A stretch of DNA of 37,184 nucleotides from Patescibacteria group bacterium (lineage in GTDB: Bacteria > Patescibacteriota > Minisyncoccia > JAHIHE01): positions 1 to 37,184 of the forward strand of contig JAHILZ010000005.1 in assembly GCA_018896765.1 (NCBI GenBank), given 5' to 3'. Below the pieces are notes generated by a model. It saw only the letters and a list, made by a program, of their open reading frames with translations, was not told where the DNA came from and made no database searches. Positions within the stretch are counted from its first letter, which is position 1, and each line of letters begins with the position of its first letter. A program made the position numbers and the translations under genes. Below, piece by piece: positions 15,510 through 21,820 of the stretch.

Positions 15510-15704
15510 TTACAATTGAGAATACAGTAAAATTATTAGAGCAATTAGTGCTAAAACAAAAAGTCCAACGAGAAGCCATACAATAACGCTGGGCCATTTT
15601 TTTGTTCCTCCGTGTTTACGGTACCAGATTAAGCCGACTACTGGTGCAATTACAAAAACAAGAAATACGCCCCCAATAAAAGGAAGAAGTCTTGATAGTA
15701 TTTC
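15510..15704 (-). pseudogene. 5'-truncated small membrane protein
   Basis: Reading from 15704 to the TAA at 15510-15512 gives 64 codons with two clean membrane helices separated by a basic turn: FIGGVFLVFVIAPVVGLIWY, then RKHGGTKKWP, then VIVWLLVGLFVLALIALIIL. This looks like a genuine small membrane protein, but no ATG, GTG or TTG occurs at the beginning. An in-frame TGA lies just upstream, and the sequence there belongs to the radical-SAM remnant in another frame. It is most likely a gene that lost its start through a deletion joining it to its neighbour. An AAGGGAG motif near an ATA codon is probably chance. The family is not recognised. Confidence 0.55.
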
Positions 15705-16225
15705 TCCCTTACATCAAAACTTTTAGAAGACGCCAGTAACTTAATTCCGTTAATAGTTCTCTTAAAAACATCCTTGCTATTCCTGAGCCAATTGTGGTTA
15801 TTTTCTAAACCATCTAAACTTACAGAAATCGTGGACATTTTTGCTCTCTGCATTTGGCTGACAATTTCCGGAGTAATTAAAGCGCCATTTGTTACCATTC
15901 CCCAAGAAAAACCTAGTTCATTAGCATATCTCATTACTTCAAAAATATCATTTCTTAGAAGTGGTTCCCCGCCTGTTACTGCTATCGTTATTTGTTTCGG
16001 GTCAAAATCTTCGGCAATAGTACGAAAAACATTTTTTATTTCCTCAATAGTAATTTCATCTTTATTAATTCTTTCCGGGCCGCAAGAGCTACCGCAATGC
16101 TGACAAGTAAGATTACACCTTAAGGAACATTCCCAAAAAAGATAAGTAAGCGGATGCTATTTTCGCTGAATTTCGCAATACTTCTGCCACAGTTTTAATT
16201 TGCCCACTTTAAATAAATTTTTCAT
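15650..16225 (-). pseudogene. Radical SAM protein remnant (amber codon, 3' truncation)
   Basis: From the ATG at 16225 the frame reads MKNLFKVGKLKLWQKYCEIQ and RK, then TAG at 16157-16159. It continues with HPLTYLFWECSLRCNLTCQHC, the CxxxCxxC motif that binds the radical SAM [4Fe-4S] cluster, and then VTGGEPLLRNDI, VTNGALI and SVSLDGLENNHNWLR, all typical of SPASM-type radical SAM enzymes. Homology fades after ...KLLASSKSFDV near 15710, where the frame runs into a different gene fragment and stops at 15650. Roughly half of a usual 350-400-residue enzyme is left, so this is a pseudogene on two counts. The amber codon could have come from TTG (Leu) by one change. Confidence 0.85.
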
Positions 16226-16288
16226 AAAGTTTTCGTGTAATTGTTCTTAGTTTATCAGCTTTTTGAGGCAATCACAAATTATTTTAGG

Positions 16289-16360
16289 AGCGGGTGAGCG
16301 GAATCGAACCGCCGTCTCAGCCTTGGCAAGGCCGTATAATAACCTTTATACTACACCCGC
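16289..16360 (-). tRNA. tRNA-Gly(GCC)
   Basis: Complete cloverleaf. Acceptor GCGGGTG pairs with CACCCGC, the D arm is GTAT/ATAC, the anticodon stem is CGGCC/GGCTG around TTGCCAA, and the T loop is TTCGATT. The discriminator is U and no CCA is encoded. Its first 10 bases overlap the 3' end of the 16351-17016 ORF and supply that ORF's TAG stop. Confidence 0.95.
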
Positions 16361-17016
16361 GTTAATTCTTGCTGAAACAATTTTAGCCACACGAAAATTT
16401 TTTCTTTAAGTTCTCTGCTTGAAAAATAAACATTGCAAATTCCATACGATAATCTTTTAGTCGGATGATTTCCTTTAATGAATTGAATCTTATGGAATTT
16501 ATCTTTCGGCACACCAGAAATTTTACTCCAAAATTCTTTGCATTCGTTTGCGCCTAAATCATGATATAGAATCAATGCTATTCTCAATTTTTCTTTGTCC
16601 ACGCGGCAGATGCTTCGGAGGAATAGTGAAAATATTTTTATCATTTTTGGATTTGTATTTGAAAGCCGTACAATAGAATTTTCTAATTTATTATCGCCTT
16701 CACCCCAATAAAGCATTAATCCGGCAAGAAATAGTTGCTTGTTTTTTAGGGACGCAAACTCTAATTTTGCTTTTTTGCGGACTTCTGCGTAGTATTTCAA
16801 TCTTTTTATTTTTCGCGCTTCATTCATCACTCGTATTTGCTTTGCTATAAAAACTCGGTTCTTTTTTGCAAGACACTTTTTTATTCTAATAGACCAGCGT
16901 TTATTTTTAAACCAATAAACCAAGGTACTTTTAGGAATATCGAGTTTTTTACTGATCTCGCTATAGCTCTTCTTTTGCCTGCGCATTATTAATGCGAGAT
17001 TCTTATCGTCTCTCAT
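16351..17016 (-). CDS. HTH protein with LAGLIDADG-like domain
   Basis: A 221-residue basic protein. Residues 10-45 form a resolvase-type helix-turn-helix (KSYSEISKKLDIPKSTLVYW). After a lysine-rich helix, residues 92-210 recall a LAGLIDADG homing-endonuclease-like fold: QLFLAGLMLYWGEGDN, then RLSNTNPKMIKIFSLFLR, and a basic C terminus. The family is known in CPR genomes but uncharacterised. The position is telling: the gene starts about 60 bp after a 5' half of a tRNA-Gly (17079-17113) and ends inside an intact tRNA-Gly, whose GGTGTAG provides the stop. It is therefore a candidate selfish ORF targeting tRNA genes. An extended -10 (TGGTATAAT) at 17048-17056 should drive it. Nuclease activity is unproven. 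Confidence 0.75.
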   Translation of the reverse strand: MRDDKNLALIMRRQKKSYSEISKKLDIPKSTLVYWFKNKRWSIRIKKCLAKKNRVFIAKQIRVMNEARKIKRLKYYAEVRKKAKLEFASLKNKQLFLAGLMLYWGEGDNKLENSIVRLSNTNPKMIKIFSLFLRSICRVDKEKLRIALILYHDLGANECKEFWSKISGVPKDKFHKIQFIKGNHPTKRLSYGICNVYFSSRELKEKIFVWLKLFQQELTRV

Positions 17017-17047
17017 ACAAAATTGAACTAATGTATTTTATAATTTT

Positions 17048-17056
17048 ATTATACCA
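17048..17056 (-). promoter_or_regulatory. Extended -10 promoter of the HTH/LAGLIDADG-like gene
   Basis: On the minus strand TGGTATAAT (TATAAT at 17048-17053 preceded by TG plus one base), 31 bp upstream of the ATG. No clear -35 box is needed for this class. Confidence 0.5.
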
Positions 17057-17078
17057 CAATAGTTCAAAATTTAAAATA

Positions 17079-17113
17079 GCAAGGAGAATGTCTAACTGCT
17101 GAACTACACCCGC
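17079..17113 (-). pseudogene. 5' half of a tRNA-Gly, broken in the anticodon
   Basis: A 35-nt segment matches the 5' half of a tRNA-Gly: acceptor GCGGGTG, TA, GTTCAGCAGTTAG (D arm, with one base missing on the 3' side), then ATTCTCCTTGC. It ends after the first two anticodon bases (G34-C35), where AT-rich DNA leading to the HTH/LAGLIDADG-like gene begins. The matching 3' half is absent; the next downstream tRNA-Gly is complete and has a different D arm. Confidence 0.7.
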
Positions 17114-17230
17114 GCGCGGTTGCTTCGCAACCTAAGTTAAAAATTCAAAGTGAAAAGTTAAAAATTCAGGCATTCCGCAAAACGGATCTTGATAACTTTG
17201 CACTTTTAACTTTAAACTTAGCGAAGCGAT

Positions 17231-17306
17231 TGGTGCCGAGGGGGAGACTTGCACTCCCGACACCAGCTTTTTCAGAGCTGTGCTCTACTGCCTGAGCTAC
17301 CTCGGC
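17231..17306 (-). tRNA. tRNA-Phe(GAA)
   Basis: Acceptor GCCGAGG/CCTCGGC, anticodon stem CAGCT/AGCTG with loop CTGAAAA. Discriminator A is followed by an encoded CCA (17231-17233), unlike most tRNAs here. The T loop reads TGCAAGT, so position 55 is G rather than the usual U; this is worth noting although the rest is canonical. Confidence 0.93.
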
Positions 17307-17313
17307 GGGAAAT

Positions 17314-17535
17314 CATATTAAAATATAAGCATACTAACATTTTAACACAATCATATTAGCATTCTAGCATTTAAACATATTAACAAACCGCTAAGAATCT
17401 CAAATCTCAATAATATTTTTATGCAATTTAAGCTGTTTTGGAATACCAGAAATGAAATATAAATAAGACGAAAATTAAATCTGTTAAGATGTTAAAATGA
17501 GTTAGTGCTAAAATGTTTAGATGTTTAAATGATTG
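17314..17535. repeat. Large imperfect palindrome between tRNA-Phe and tRNA-Val
   Basis: The left arm contains TAGCATTCTAGCATTTAAAC and CATATTAACA. The right arm contains TGTTAAGATGTTAAAATG and AAATGTTTAGATGTTTAAAT, which pair imperfectly over about 220 nt around a centre near 17420. Related GCATATTAACATACTAGCAT sequence occurs just upstream of recJ (about 10418-10440). No gene is seen. Confidence 0.6.
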
Positions 17536-17537
17536 TG

Positions 17538-17609
17538 TGCACGTTGCTGGGATCGAACCAGCGGCCCTCTCGACGTCAACGAGATGCTCTACCACTGAGC
17601 TAAACGTGC
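17538..17609 (-). tRNA. tRNA-Val(GAC)
   Basis: Acceptor GCACGTT/AACGTGC, D arm AGCTCAGTGGTAGAGC, anticodon stem TCTCG/CGAGA with loop TTGACGT, T arm GCTGG-TTCGATC-CCAGC. Discriminator A, no encoded CCA. Confidence 0.95.
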
Positions 17610-17613
17610 CGGG

Positions 17614-17697
17614 TGCCCAGGAGAGGATTTGAACCTCCAAGCCCGTGAGGGCGCTACCACCTCAAGGTAGTGCGTTTGCCAGTTTCGCCACCTGGGC
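17614..17697 (-). tRNA. tRNA-Leu(GAG)
   Basis: An 84-nt class II tRNA. Acceptor GCCCAGG/CCTGGGC, anticodon stem CTACC/GGTAG with loop TTGAGGT, and long variable arm CGCCCTCACGGGCTT. Discriminator A, no encoded CCA. Only 4 bp separate it from tRNA-Val, so both are likely cut from one transcript. Confidence 0.95.
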
Positions 17698-17708
17698 GTT
17701 TCAAATTT

Positions 17709-17768
17709 ACCCTGTTAAATAAAATTCTTTCGGAATTTCAGATTGCGATACAATCTATTTAACAGGGT
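17709..17768. repeat. CCCTGTTAAAT inverted-repeat element, copy c
   Basis: Perfect 12-bp inverted repeat ACCCTGTTAAAT/ATTTAACAGGGT enclosing 36 nt that form two smaller hairpins (AAATTC...GGAATTT, GATTG...CAATC). It lies 11 bp upstream of tRNA-Leu, as other copies also lie near tRNA genes. Confidence 0.85.
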
Positions 17769-17878
17769 TCAAAATTAAAAATGAAAAGTTGAAAATTTTA
17801 TCGTTTCGCTGAGACGAAATATGAATATTTTAATTCAATCTCATTTTGCCGCTAGGACGCTAATTAATGTTTTGTGTT

Positions 17879-18319
17879 TTACTCTGCTTTTTTGGATTTT
17901 GGTTTAGACACCGCGGCAATATCTTTTATATCTTTTAAGCGAGCTGCTTTGCCGGCTTTGCCGCGAAGATAATAAAGTTTTGCTCTTCTGACCTTGTTTT
18001 GCTTTATGGTCTCGATTTTTTTAATATTTGGCAAATCCAAAGGGAGAATATATTCTACGCCGATTCCGTCGCTAATTTTTCGGACGGTAATTGTCGAATG
18101 CGCGCTTTTGCCGCGGCGGGCGATTACGATTCCTTCATAAATTTGAATTCTTTCTTTAATTTTGTCGGCTTCTTTTGCCTTTGCTTGTTTTTTTGATTTT
18201 GTTTGTGATAAAACTTCAACAAATTTTTGGTGAATGCGAATAACAGCGCCGGGTTTTATTTCGGGATGAGATTCTTTTTCTTTTGTTTGGTTTTTGACGA
18301 ATTTTTCTAAAAGAGTCAT
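17879..18319 (-). CDS. rplS: Ribosomal protein L19
   Basis: A 146-residue bL19. The core motifs GAVIRIHQKFVE, IQIYEGIVIARRG, TVRKISDGIGVEYILPLDLP and the end RRAKLYYLRGKAGKAARLK are diagnostic. It is longer than the usual ~115 residues because of a lysine-rich insertion after residue 37 (SQTKSKKQAKAKEADKIK) and a basic tail (KPKSKKAE). It bridges the 50S and 30S subunits. Usual partners (S16, TrmD, RimM) are not adjacent. A TTGACT-17-TATTAT promoter is at 18402-18430. Confidence 0.96.
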   Translation of the reverse strand: MTLLEKFVKNQTKEKESHPEIKPGAVIRIHQKFVEVLSQTKSKKQAKAKEADKIKERIQIYEGIVIARRGKSAHSTITVRKISDGIGVEYILPLDLPNIKKIETIKQNKVRRAKLYYLRGKAGKAARLKDIKDIAAVSKPKSKKAE

Positions 18320-18401
18320 AGGTTTAATTAATGATTACTTTGTTGTTGATTGGATTAAATTTACATTTAAGCAATTTATTCCTAGTTTGGCGAATGGATT
18401 A

Positions 18402-18430
18402 ATAATAATACAAAAGATGTTATTAGTCAA
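18402..18430 (-). promoter_or_regulatory. Promoter of rplS
   Basis: Minus-strand TTGACT (18425-18430), 17-bp spacer, TATTAT (18402-18407), about 80 bp upstream of the start codon. Confidence 0.5.
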
Positions 18431-18504
18431 CCCTAAATTAGTCCAAAAGTCGAAAGTCCGTAAAGTTCCAATGTCCGCATAAAAAATAATATGCTTATAG
18501 TGTT

Positions 18505-19473
18505 TTAATTTTCTTTTAGTGTTTTTAAAAACTCCGAGAAATCATCCGGTAAGGGAGAATTAAATTCTACCTCTTTTCCGGCGGGAGAAATAAATTTTAT
18601 TGCGCTGGCGTGAAGTAACTGCCTAGAAACTTCCGGCAATTTTGGATTTTCTTTTTTCTTGTATACTTGATCGCCGACAACAGGATGACCAATAGCAGTT
18701 AAATGAACTCTGATCTGGTGCATTCTTCCTGTTTCCGGTTTTGCCTCGACTAAAGTGTATTCATTGCCCTGAGAATCTTTTAAATATCGCATAACGGAAA
18801 AGCGGGTGAGAGCGGGCCTGGCATTATTTGCCAAAGATTTTTCTTTGACCGCGACTTGTTTTATCGGGTTGGTTTTTGATCGTCGAATGGGAAAATCAAT
18901 GATTCCTTGGCGCGGTTTCATGGTTCCATAAGCTAAAGCGATATAAGTTTTTTCGACTTCGCGATTTTTAAAAAGATTTTTAAAATATTCGAAAGCGGCA
19001 TTATTTTTGGCGATAATCATTATTCCGGAAGTGTCTTTGTCCAGACGATGAACAATTCCAGGCCGCAGCCGCAGTCCGCCCACTGGCGGATCGCCGACAT
19101 TTTTAATTTCCGGCCAAACTGCCAGCAAGCCATTAATAAGAGTTTTTTCATTATGTTTAGTACCCGGGTAAACAATCAGTCCCGCCGGTTTACTGATAAT
19201 AGCGAAATCTTTTTCTTCGCGGATAATATCGAATTTTATTGATGGGTCAGAGGAGAGGTCTATTTTGTCGATAATGGGTTTAACATCAATAATATCGCCA
19301 GTTTTAATTTTATAGGATGATTTCGTTTTTTGAGTATGGATTAGAATGTTTTTTTCTTTGATCATTTTTTGAATTGTTGCGCGAGAATATTCCGGCATTT
19401 TACCGCATAAAAATTTATCAAGGCGAGCGCCTTGATTAGAGAGTGTGATTTTGAATTGGAGATTTTGGGACAT
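18505..19473 (-). CDS. rluD: RluA/RluD-family 23S rRNA pseudouridine synthase
   Basis: A 322-residue enzyme. The N-terminal S4 RNA-binding domain (ARLDKFLCGKMPEYSRATIQ) is followed by the catalytic domain with PGIVHRLDKDTSGIMIIAK (catalytic Asp in HRLDxxTSG), the KTYIALAYG strand, and the ETGRMHQIRVHLTAIGHPVVGD motif. The layout matches RluD-type synthases that isomerise uridines in helix 69 of 23S rRNA, but RluA-family paralogues differ in target, so the symbol is a family-level guess. It is encoded upstream of L19 on the same strand with a 185-bp gap holding the rplS promoter. Confidence 0.9.
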   Translation of the reverse strand: MSQNLQFKITLSNQGARLDKFLCGKMPEYSRATIQKMIKEKNILIHTQKTKSSYKIKTGDIIDVKPIIDKIDLSSDPSIKFDIIREEKDFAIISKPAGLIVYPGTKHNEKTLINGLLAVWPEIKNVGDPPVGGLRLRPGIVHRLDKDTSGIMIIAKNNAAFEYFKNLFKNREVEKTYIALAYGTMKPRQGIIDFPIRRSKTNPIKQVAVKEKSLANNARPALTRFSVMRYLKDSQGNEYTLVEAKPETGRMHQIRVHLTAIGHPVVGDQVYKKKENPKLPEVSRQLLHASAIKFISPAGKEVEFNSPLPDDFSEFLKTLKEN

Positions 19474-19493
19474 ATTAAAATTGTTTTTTCTTA

Positions 19494-19856
19494 TTAAAAA
19501 ATATCACTAACTCTTTCAATCGCTGTTTGGTTTATCCGGTTATCGCTATAATTGTCAATATGGGAAACTATGCACAAAAAAGCTATGTTCGAACCTTTTA
19601 CCGCAAACCAAACTCTGGGAAATTGGTTTGGCTTTAATTCCGGCACAGCCAGTTCAACCTTCCAAATACTCTGTAGGTCATTTTGTGTTACCCTATGTAA
19701 TTTTGCCGGAGCGATTATTTGTTGCGGATCAAGAGGATGAAATTGCAACTCACACAACATTTTAAACGATTCTAGAGCTTTGTCTAAATGAGAAAACCGC
19801 CGTTTTAGTTTGGCGGCTTCTTTTTCAAACGAAAGATGAGAGATAAAACTAATCAT
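19494..19856 (-). CDS. RelE-like toxin of a Panacea (PanAT-type) module
   Basis: A 120-residue product when started at the ATG at 19856, which overlaps the stop of the antitoxin gene by 8 nt (ATGATTAG). The frame is open further upstream, but only inside the antitoxin gene. Features recalling the RelE/mRNA-interferase fold are an initial helical hairpin (KEAAKLKRRFSHLDKALESF), strands with DLQSIWKVELAVP and RVWFAVKGSNIAFLCIVSH, and the conserved end INQTAIERVSDIF. By family precedent it would inhibit translation and be neutralised by the adjacent Panacea-domain protein. Cleavage specificity cannot be read. Confidence 0.72.
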   Translation of the reverse strand: MISFISHLSFEKEAAKLKRRFSHLDKALESFKMLCELQFHPLDPQQIIAPAKLHRVTQNDLQSIWKVELAVPELKPNQFPRVWFAVKGSNIAFLCIVSHIDNYSDNRINQTAIERVSDIF

Positions 19857-20343
19857 TGTTTTTAAAATTCGTGCCTCGATAAAACGCCAGTTCATAAAAT
19901 ATTTCTTCGTTTTGTTTTGTTCCGGAAAAAGGCGCTTCCGCATGGGTTAAATCTTCCAGTTGTTTTCCGTTCAAGTGTCCGTATTTTATAATTACTCGAT
20001 CAAGCATTTCTTTTTCTTCTTTGGAAAAAGCGGAAGTTTTCGGATCTTTCAAACAAGTATAAATTTCAGTCGCATTATATCCATTATGCTCTCGAACGGA
20101 TTCTATTTTTAATGTTTTTTCTTTTGCCATTTCTCGAGTTATTTCGCTCAAAGAAACAGGGAAAGGCCCCATCGGCAAGGATTTGTATTTGTCGCCGGTA
20201 AAATACTTTTGATTTTTTTCAAAAAAATCAAAATCAACGAAATAAAGCAATTTCGCCAGTTTTTTCTTTCCTTTGATCTCCTTGCCCAGTTTGGAGCAAA
20301 GGTAAAGGATTGCTTGTTTGTATTTTTCAGTGTGTAAGGCCAT
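19849..20343 (-). CDS. Panacea-domain antitoxin (DUF4065/SocA-like)
   Basis: A 164-residue protein with the Panacea signature: YKQAILYLCSKLG, then KKKLAKLLYFVDFDFFEK, GDKYKSLPMGPFPVS (the conserved Y-x-x-x-x-x-G-P-x-P element), and a C-terminal helix ending LEDLTHAEAPF, where T-H-x-x-x-P/F is typical. Panacea proteins pair with diverse toxins in bicistronic modules. The downstream RelE-like gene overlaps the stop codon, which fits coupled translation. The promoter is not obvious; the upstream gap is repeat-free and AT-rich. Confidence 0.85.
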   Translation of the reverse strand: MALHTEKYKQAILYLCSKLGKEIKGKKKLAKLLYFVDFDFFEKNQKYFTGDKYKSLPMGPFPVSLSEITREMAKEKTLKIESVREHNGYNATEIYTCLKDPKTSAFSKEEKEMLDRVIIKYGHLNGKQLEDLTHAEAPFSGTKQNEEIFYELAFYRGTNFKNND

Positions 20344-20451
20344 ATTTTTTTATTTTAATAATACCACACAGGGCTTGTTTGGGCAACTTTTTTGCTTTTT
20401 GCGGATTATTGCGCCATGCGTGAATAATTTGGTATTGTATTGTTCAAAAAT

Positions 20452-20886
20452 TTATTGAAGTGAAAACCACGACTTATCTCGACTTCCTTTAATAAATCGA
20501 AACTGCATATCGTCATCAATTTCAACGACTAAATAATTCCCAAAGCCCCAATATCCCGCGGCTTTATTAATAATTATTGACCAATCTATATCATACAAAC
20601 TTTCTGTTTCTGCTGTTTCAATCCCATCGAATTCCCAATGTTTCTGATCCTGAGTATTCTTTAAATGCCAGCCTGTAATTTCAAAAATACCTTGACTAGT
20701 TTTATCTTTAATCCCGATTGCCATGCCAAAAGGTTCTTCTCGCAACGCCTCACTTACATGCCACGACCAACGTGTTGCTTCATATACAGAAGTTCTGGAA
20801 TCGAGTGCATTTTGAATTGGAAAAATAAAAACTTTTGAATATGCTTTTTTTAGACCGACAGATTGTATCGATTCCTCGTTTGTCAT
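20452..20886 (-). CDS. Hypothetical protein, possibly PUA/EVE-like
   Basis: A 144-residue soluble acidic protein with no membrane helices. The stretch SVYEATRWSWHVS followed by FGMAIGIKDKTSQGIFEITGW is reminiscent of small proteins whose YEATRG-W motif precedes a beta-strand with a 'present activity' phrase, often assigned to PUA/EVE-like nucleotide-binding folds. This likeness is from memory and weak. The C-terminal part is beta-rich (YLVVEIDDDMQFRFIKGS). It lies alone after the Panacea pair on the same strand, so it may be accessory cargo of that locus. Confidence 0.6.
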   Translation of the reverse strand: MTNEESIQSVGLKKAYSKVFIFPIQNALDSRTSVYEATRWSWHVSEALREEPFGMAIGIKDKTSQGIFEITGWHLKNTQDQKHWEFDGIETAETESLYDIDWSIIINKAAGYWGFGNYLVVEIDDDMQFRFIKGSRDKSWFSLQ

Positions 20887-21121
20887 ATTTTTTGTTGGTT
20901 ATTTGATTAAATTATTAAATATTTGTTTTAAAAACTTTTGCTTTTTTGGTGGCAGAATTTAATTTATACTATAATTATATCACAGTTCTGATTAAAAAAT
21001 ATAAGAAAACTATTAATGGCAGAAAAGAGAGATTGTTTCGTCGCTTCGACTTCTCGCAACGGCAATAAAATAGTTTGGTTGTTGCTATAAGCTATTTGCA
21101 GTTAGCTATTGGCAATTCTTG

Positions 21122-21195
21122 TGCGCCTGCCTGGACTCGAACCAGGAACCGCTAAGGTATAAGCTTAGTGCTCTAACCAGTTGAGCTACAGGCGC
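21122..21195 (-). tRNA. tRNA-Ile(UAU)
   Basis: Acceptor GCGCCTG/CAGGCGC, D arm AGCTCAACTGGTTAGAGC, anticodon stem CTAAG/CTTAG with loop CTTATAC (anticodon TAT), T loop TTCGAGT. Discriminator A, no encoded CCA. UAU reads AUA directly, whereas most bacteria use a CAU anticodon modified to lysidine by TilS. The 20887-21121 gap beside it holds no gene I can see. Confidence 0.93.
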
Positions 21196-21291
21196 TTATT
21201 AATATGATTGATGAAATTTTCAACAGCCATATTACTTATACTAGCAAATATTGTAAAAAATTCAAGCCCGCGCAAAAATTTTCCTCGTTTC

Positions 21292-21320
21292 TTGACATTC
21301 GGCATTTTTCGTGCTATACA
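21292..21320 (+). promoter_or_regulatory. Promoter of the Roadblock gene
   Basis: Consensus TTGACA (21292-21297), 17-bp spacer, TATACA (21315-21320); a second TATAAT starts 2 bp later. About 48 bp upstream of the start codon. Confidence 0.65.
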
Positions 21321-21367
21321 TATAATATCGAAAACCCAATCGGGTCGTAGATAAAGGAGATGAAAAC

Positions 21368-21727
21368 TTGAGCCTAGAAAATAAAAAGCGTTTAGATGCG
21401 GTTTTGAAAGATATTTTGAAAACCGAAGGCGTAGAAATGGCTACGATAGTCAGCCAAGACGGAATACCGGTGTTAGAGCTTGCCGCAGGGATTGAATCCT
21501 TCGCGGCTATGGCAGCTGTGATGTTTGGCACTGCTGGAGTTATGGCTACTGAAGCAAAAGCAGAACCACCTACGGAGGTAATTGTTAACACCCCAAACGA
21601 TAGAATAACAATTGCATCAGCAGGGCCAAAAGCTATTCTTGCTGTGCAATATAGTATCTGCGAACAGGAATTGGTCCAGAATGAAATCTGGAAAGCGATT
21701 CCAAAGATTAAAACAATTTTGGAGTAG
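21368..21727 (+). CDS. Roadblock/LC7-domain protein
   Basis: A 119-residue single-domain protein. The fold signature is an initial helix (KRLDAVLKDILKTEGVEMA), then TIVSQDGIPVLE, a long Ala/Met-rich helix (FAAMAAVMFGTAGVMATEA) and strands VIVNTPNDRITIASAG and AILAVQ. Roadblock proteins such as MglB act as regulators of small GTPases or as dimeric signalling platforms. No GTPase gene is adjacent, so the partner is unknown. Translation appears to start at TTG (21368), decided by AAGGAG at 21353-21358; a nearby ATG (21360) only opens a three-codon frame. It has its own consensus promoter and terminator, so it is monocistronic. Confidence 0.85.
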   Translation: MSLENKKRLDAVLKDILKTEGVEMATIVSQDGIPVLELAAGIESFAAMAAVMFGTAGVMATEAKAEPPTEVIVNTPNDRITIASAGPKAILAVQYSICEQELVQNEIWKAIPKIKTILE

Positions 21728-21740
21728 AAATACTCCTTGT

Positions 21741-21769
21741 GCGGAGACCTTGTGTCGCCGCCTTTTTTT
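21741..21769 (+). terminator. Rho-independent terminator of the Roadblock gene
   Basis: GCGGAGAC (21741-21748) pairs with GTCGCCGC (21754-21761) with one mismatch and a CTTGT loop, followed by seven T. It lies 13 bp after the stop codon. Confidence 0.85.
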
Positions 21770-21784
21770 ATTGATCAAAAATTG

Positions 21785-21793
21785 TGTTATAAT
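21785..21793 (+). promoter_or_regulatory. Extended -10 promoter of the MBL nuclease gene
   Basis: TGTTATAAT (TATAAT at 21788-21793 with TG plus one base before it) lies just after the terminator and 27 bp before the ATG. Confidence 0.5.
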
Positions 21794-21820
21794 ATTTAAT
21801 ATAAGCATTAATAATATTCC

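Noticed and set aside
15400..15597. 65-codon frame starting MAQRYCMASRW
   Set aside because: It is the wrong phase of the two-helix membrane fragment at 15510-15704, which has much more protein-like composition.
1881..16225. Stop-codon reassignment to explain in-frame UAA in HEPN and UAG in the radical SAM frame
   Set aside because: UAA, UAG and UGA all end well-supported genes here (for example KAP, hsdMS and recJ), so isolated nonsense mutations are simpler.
17428..17640. 70-codon minus-strand frame
   Set aside because: It runs through the tRNA-Val gene and ends in the palindrome; it is a by-product of tRNA sequence.
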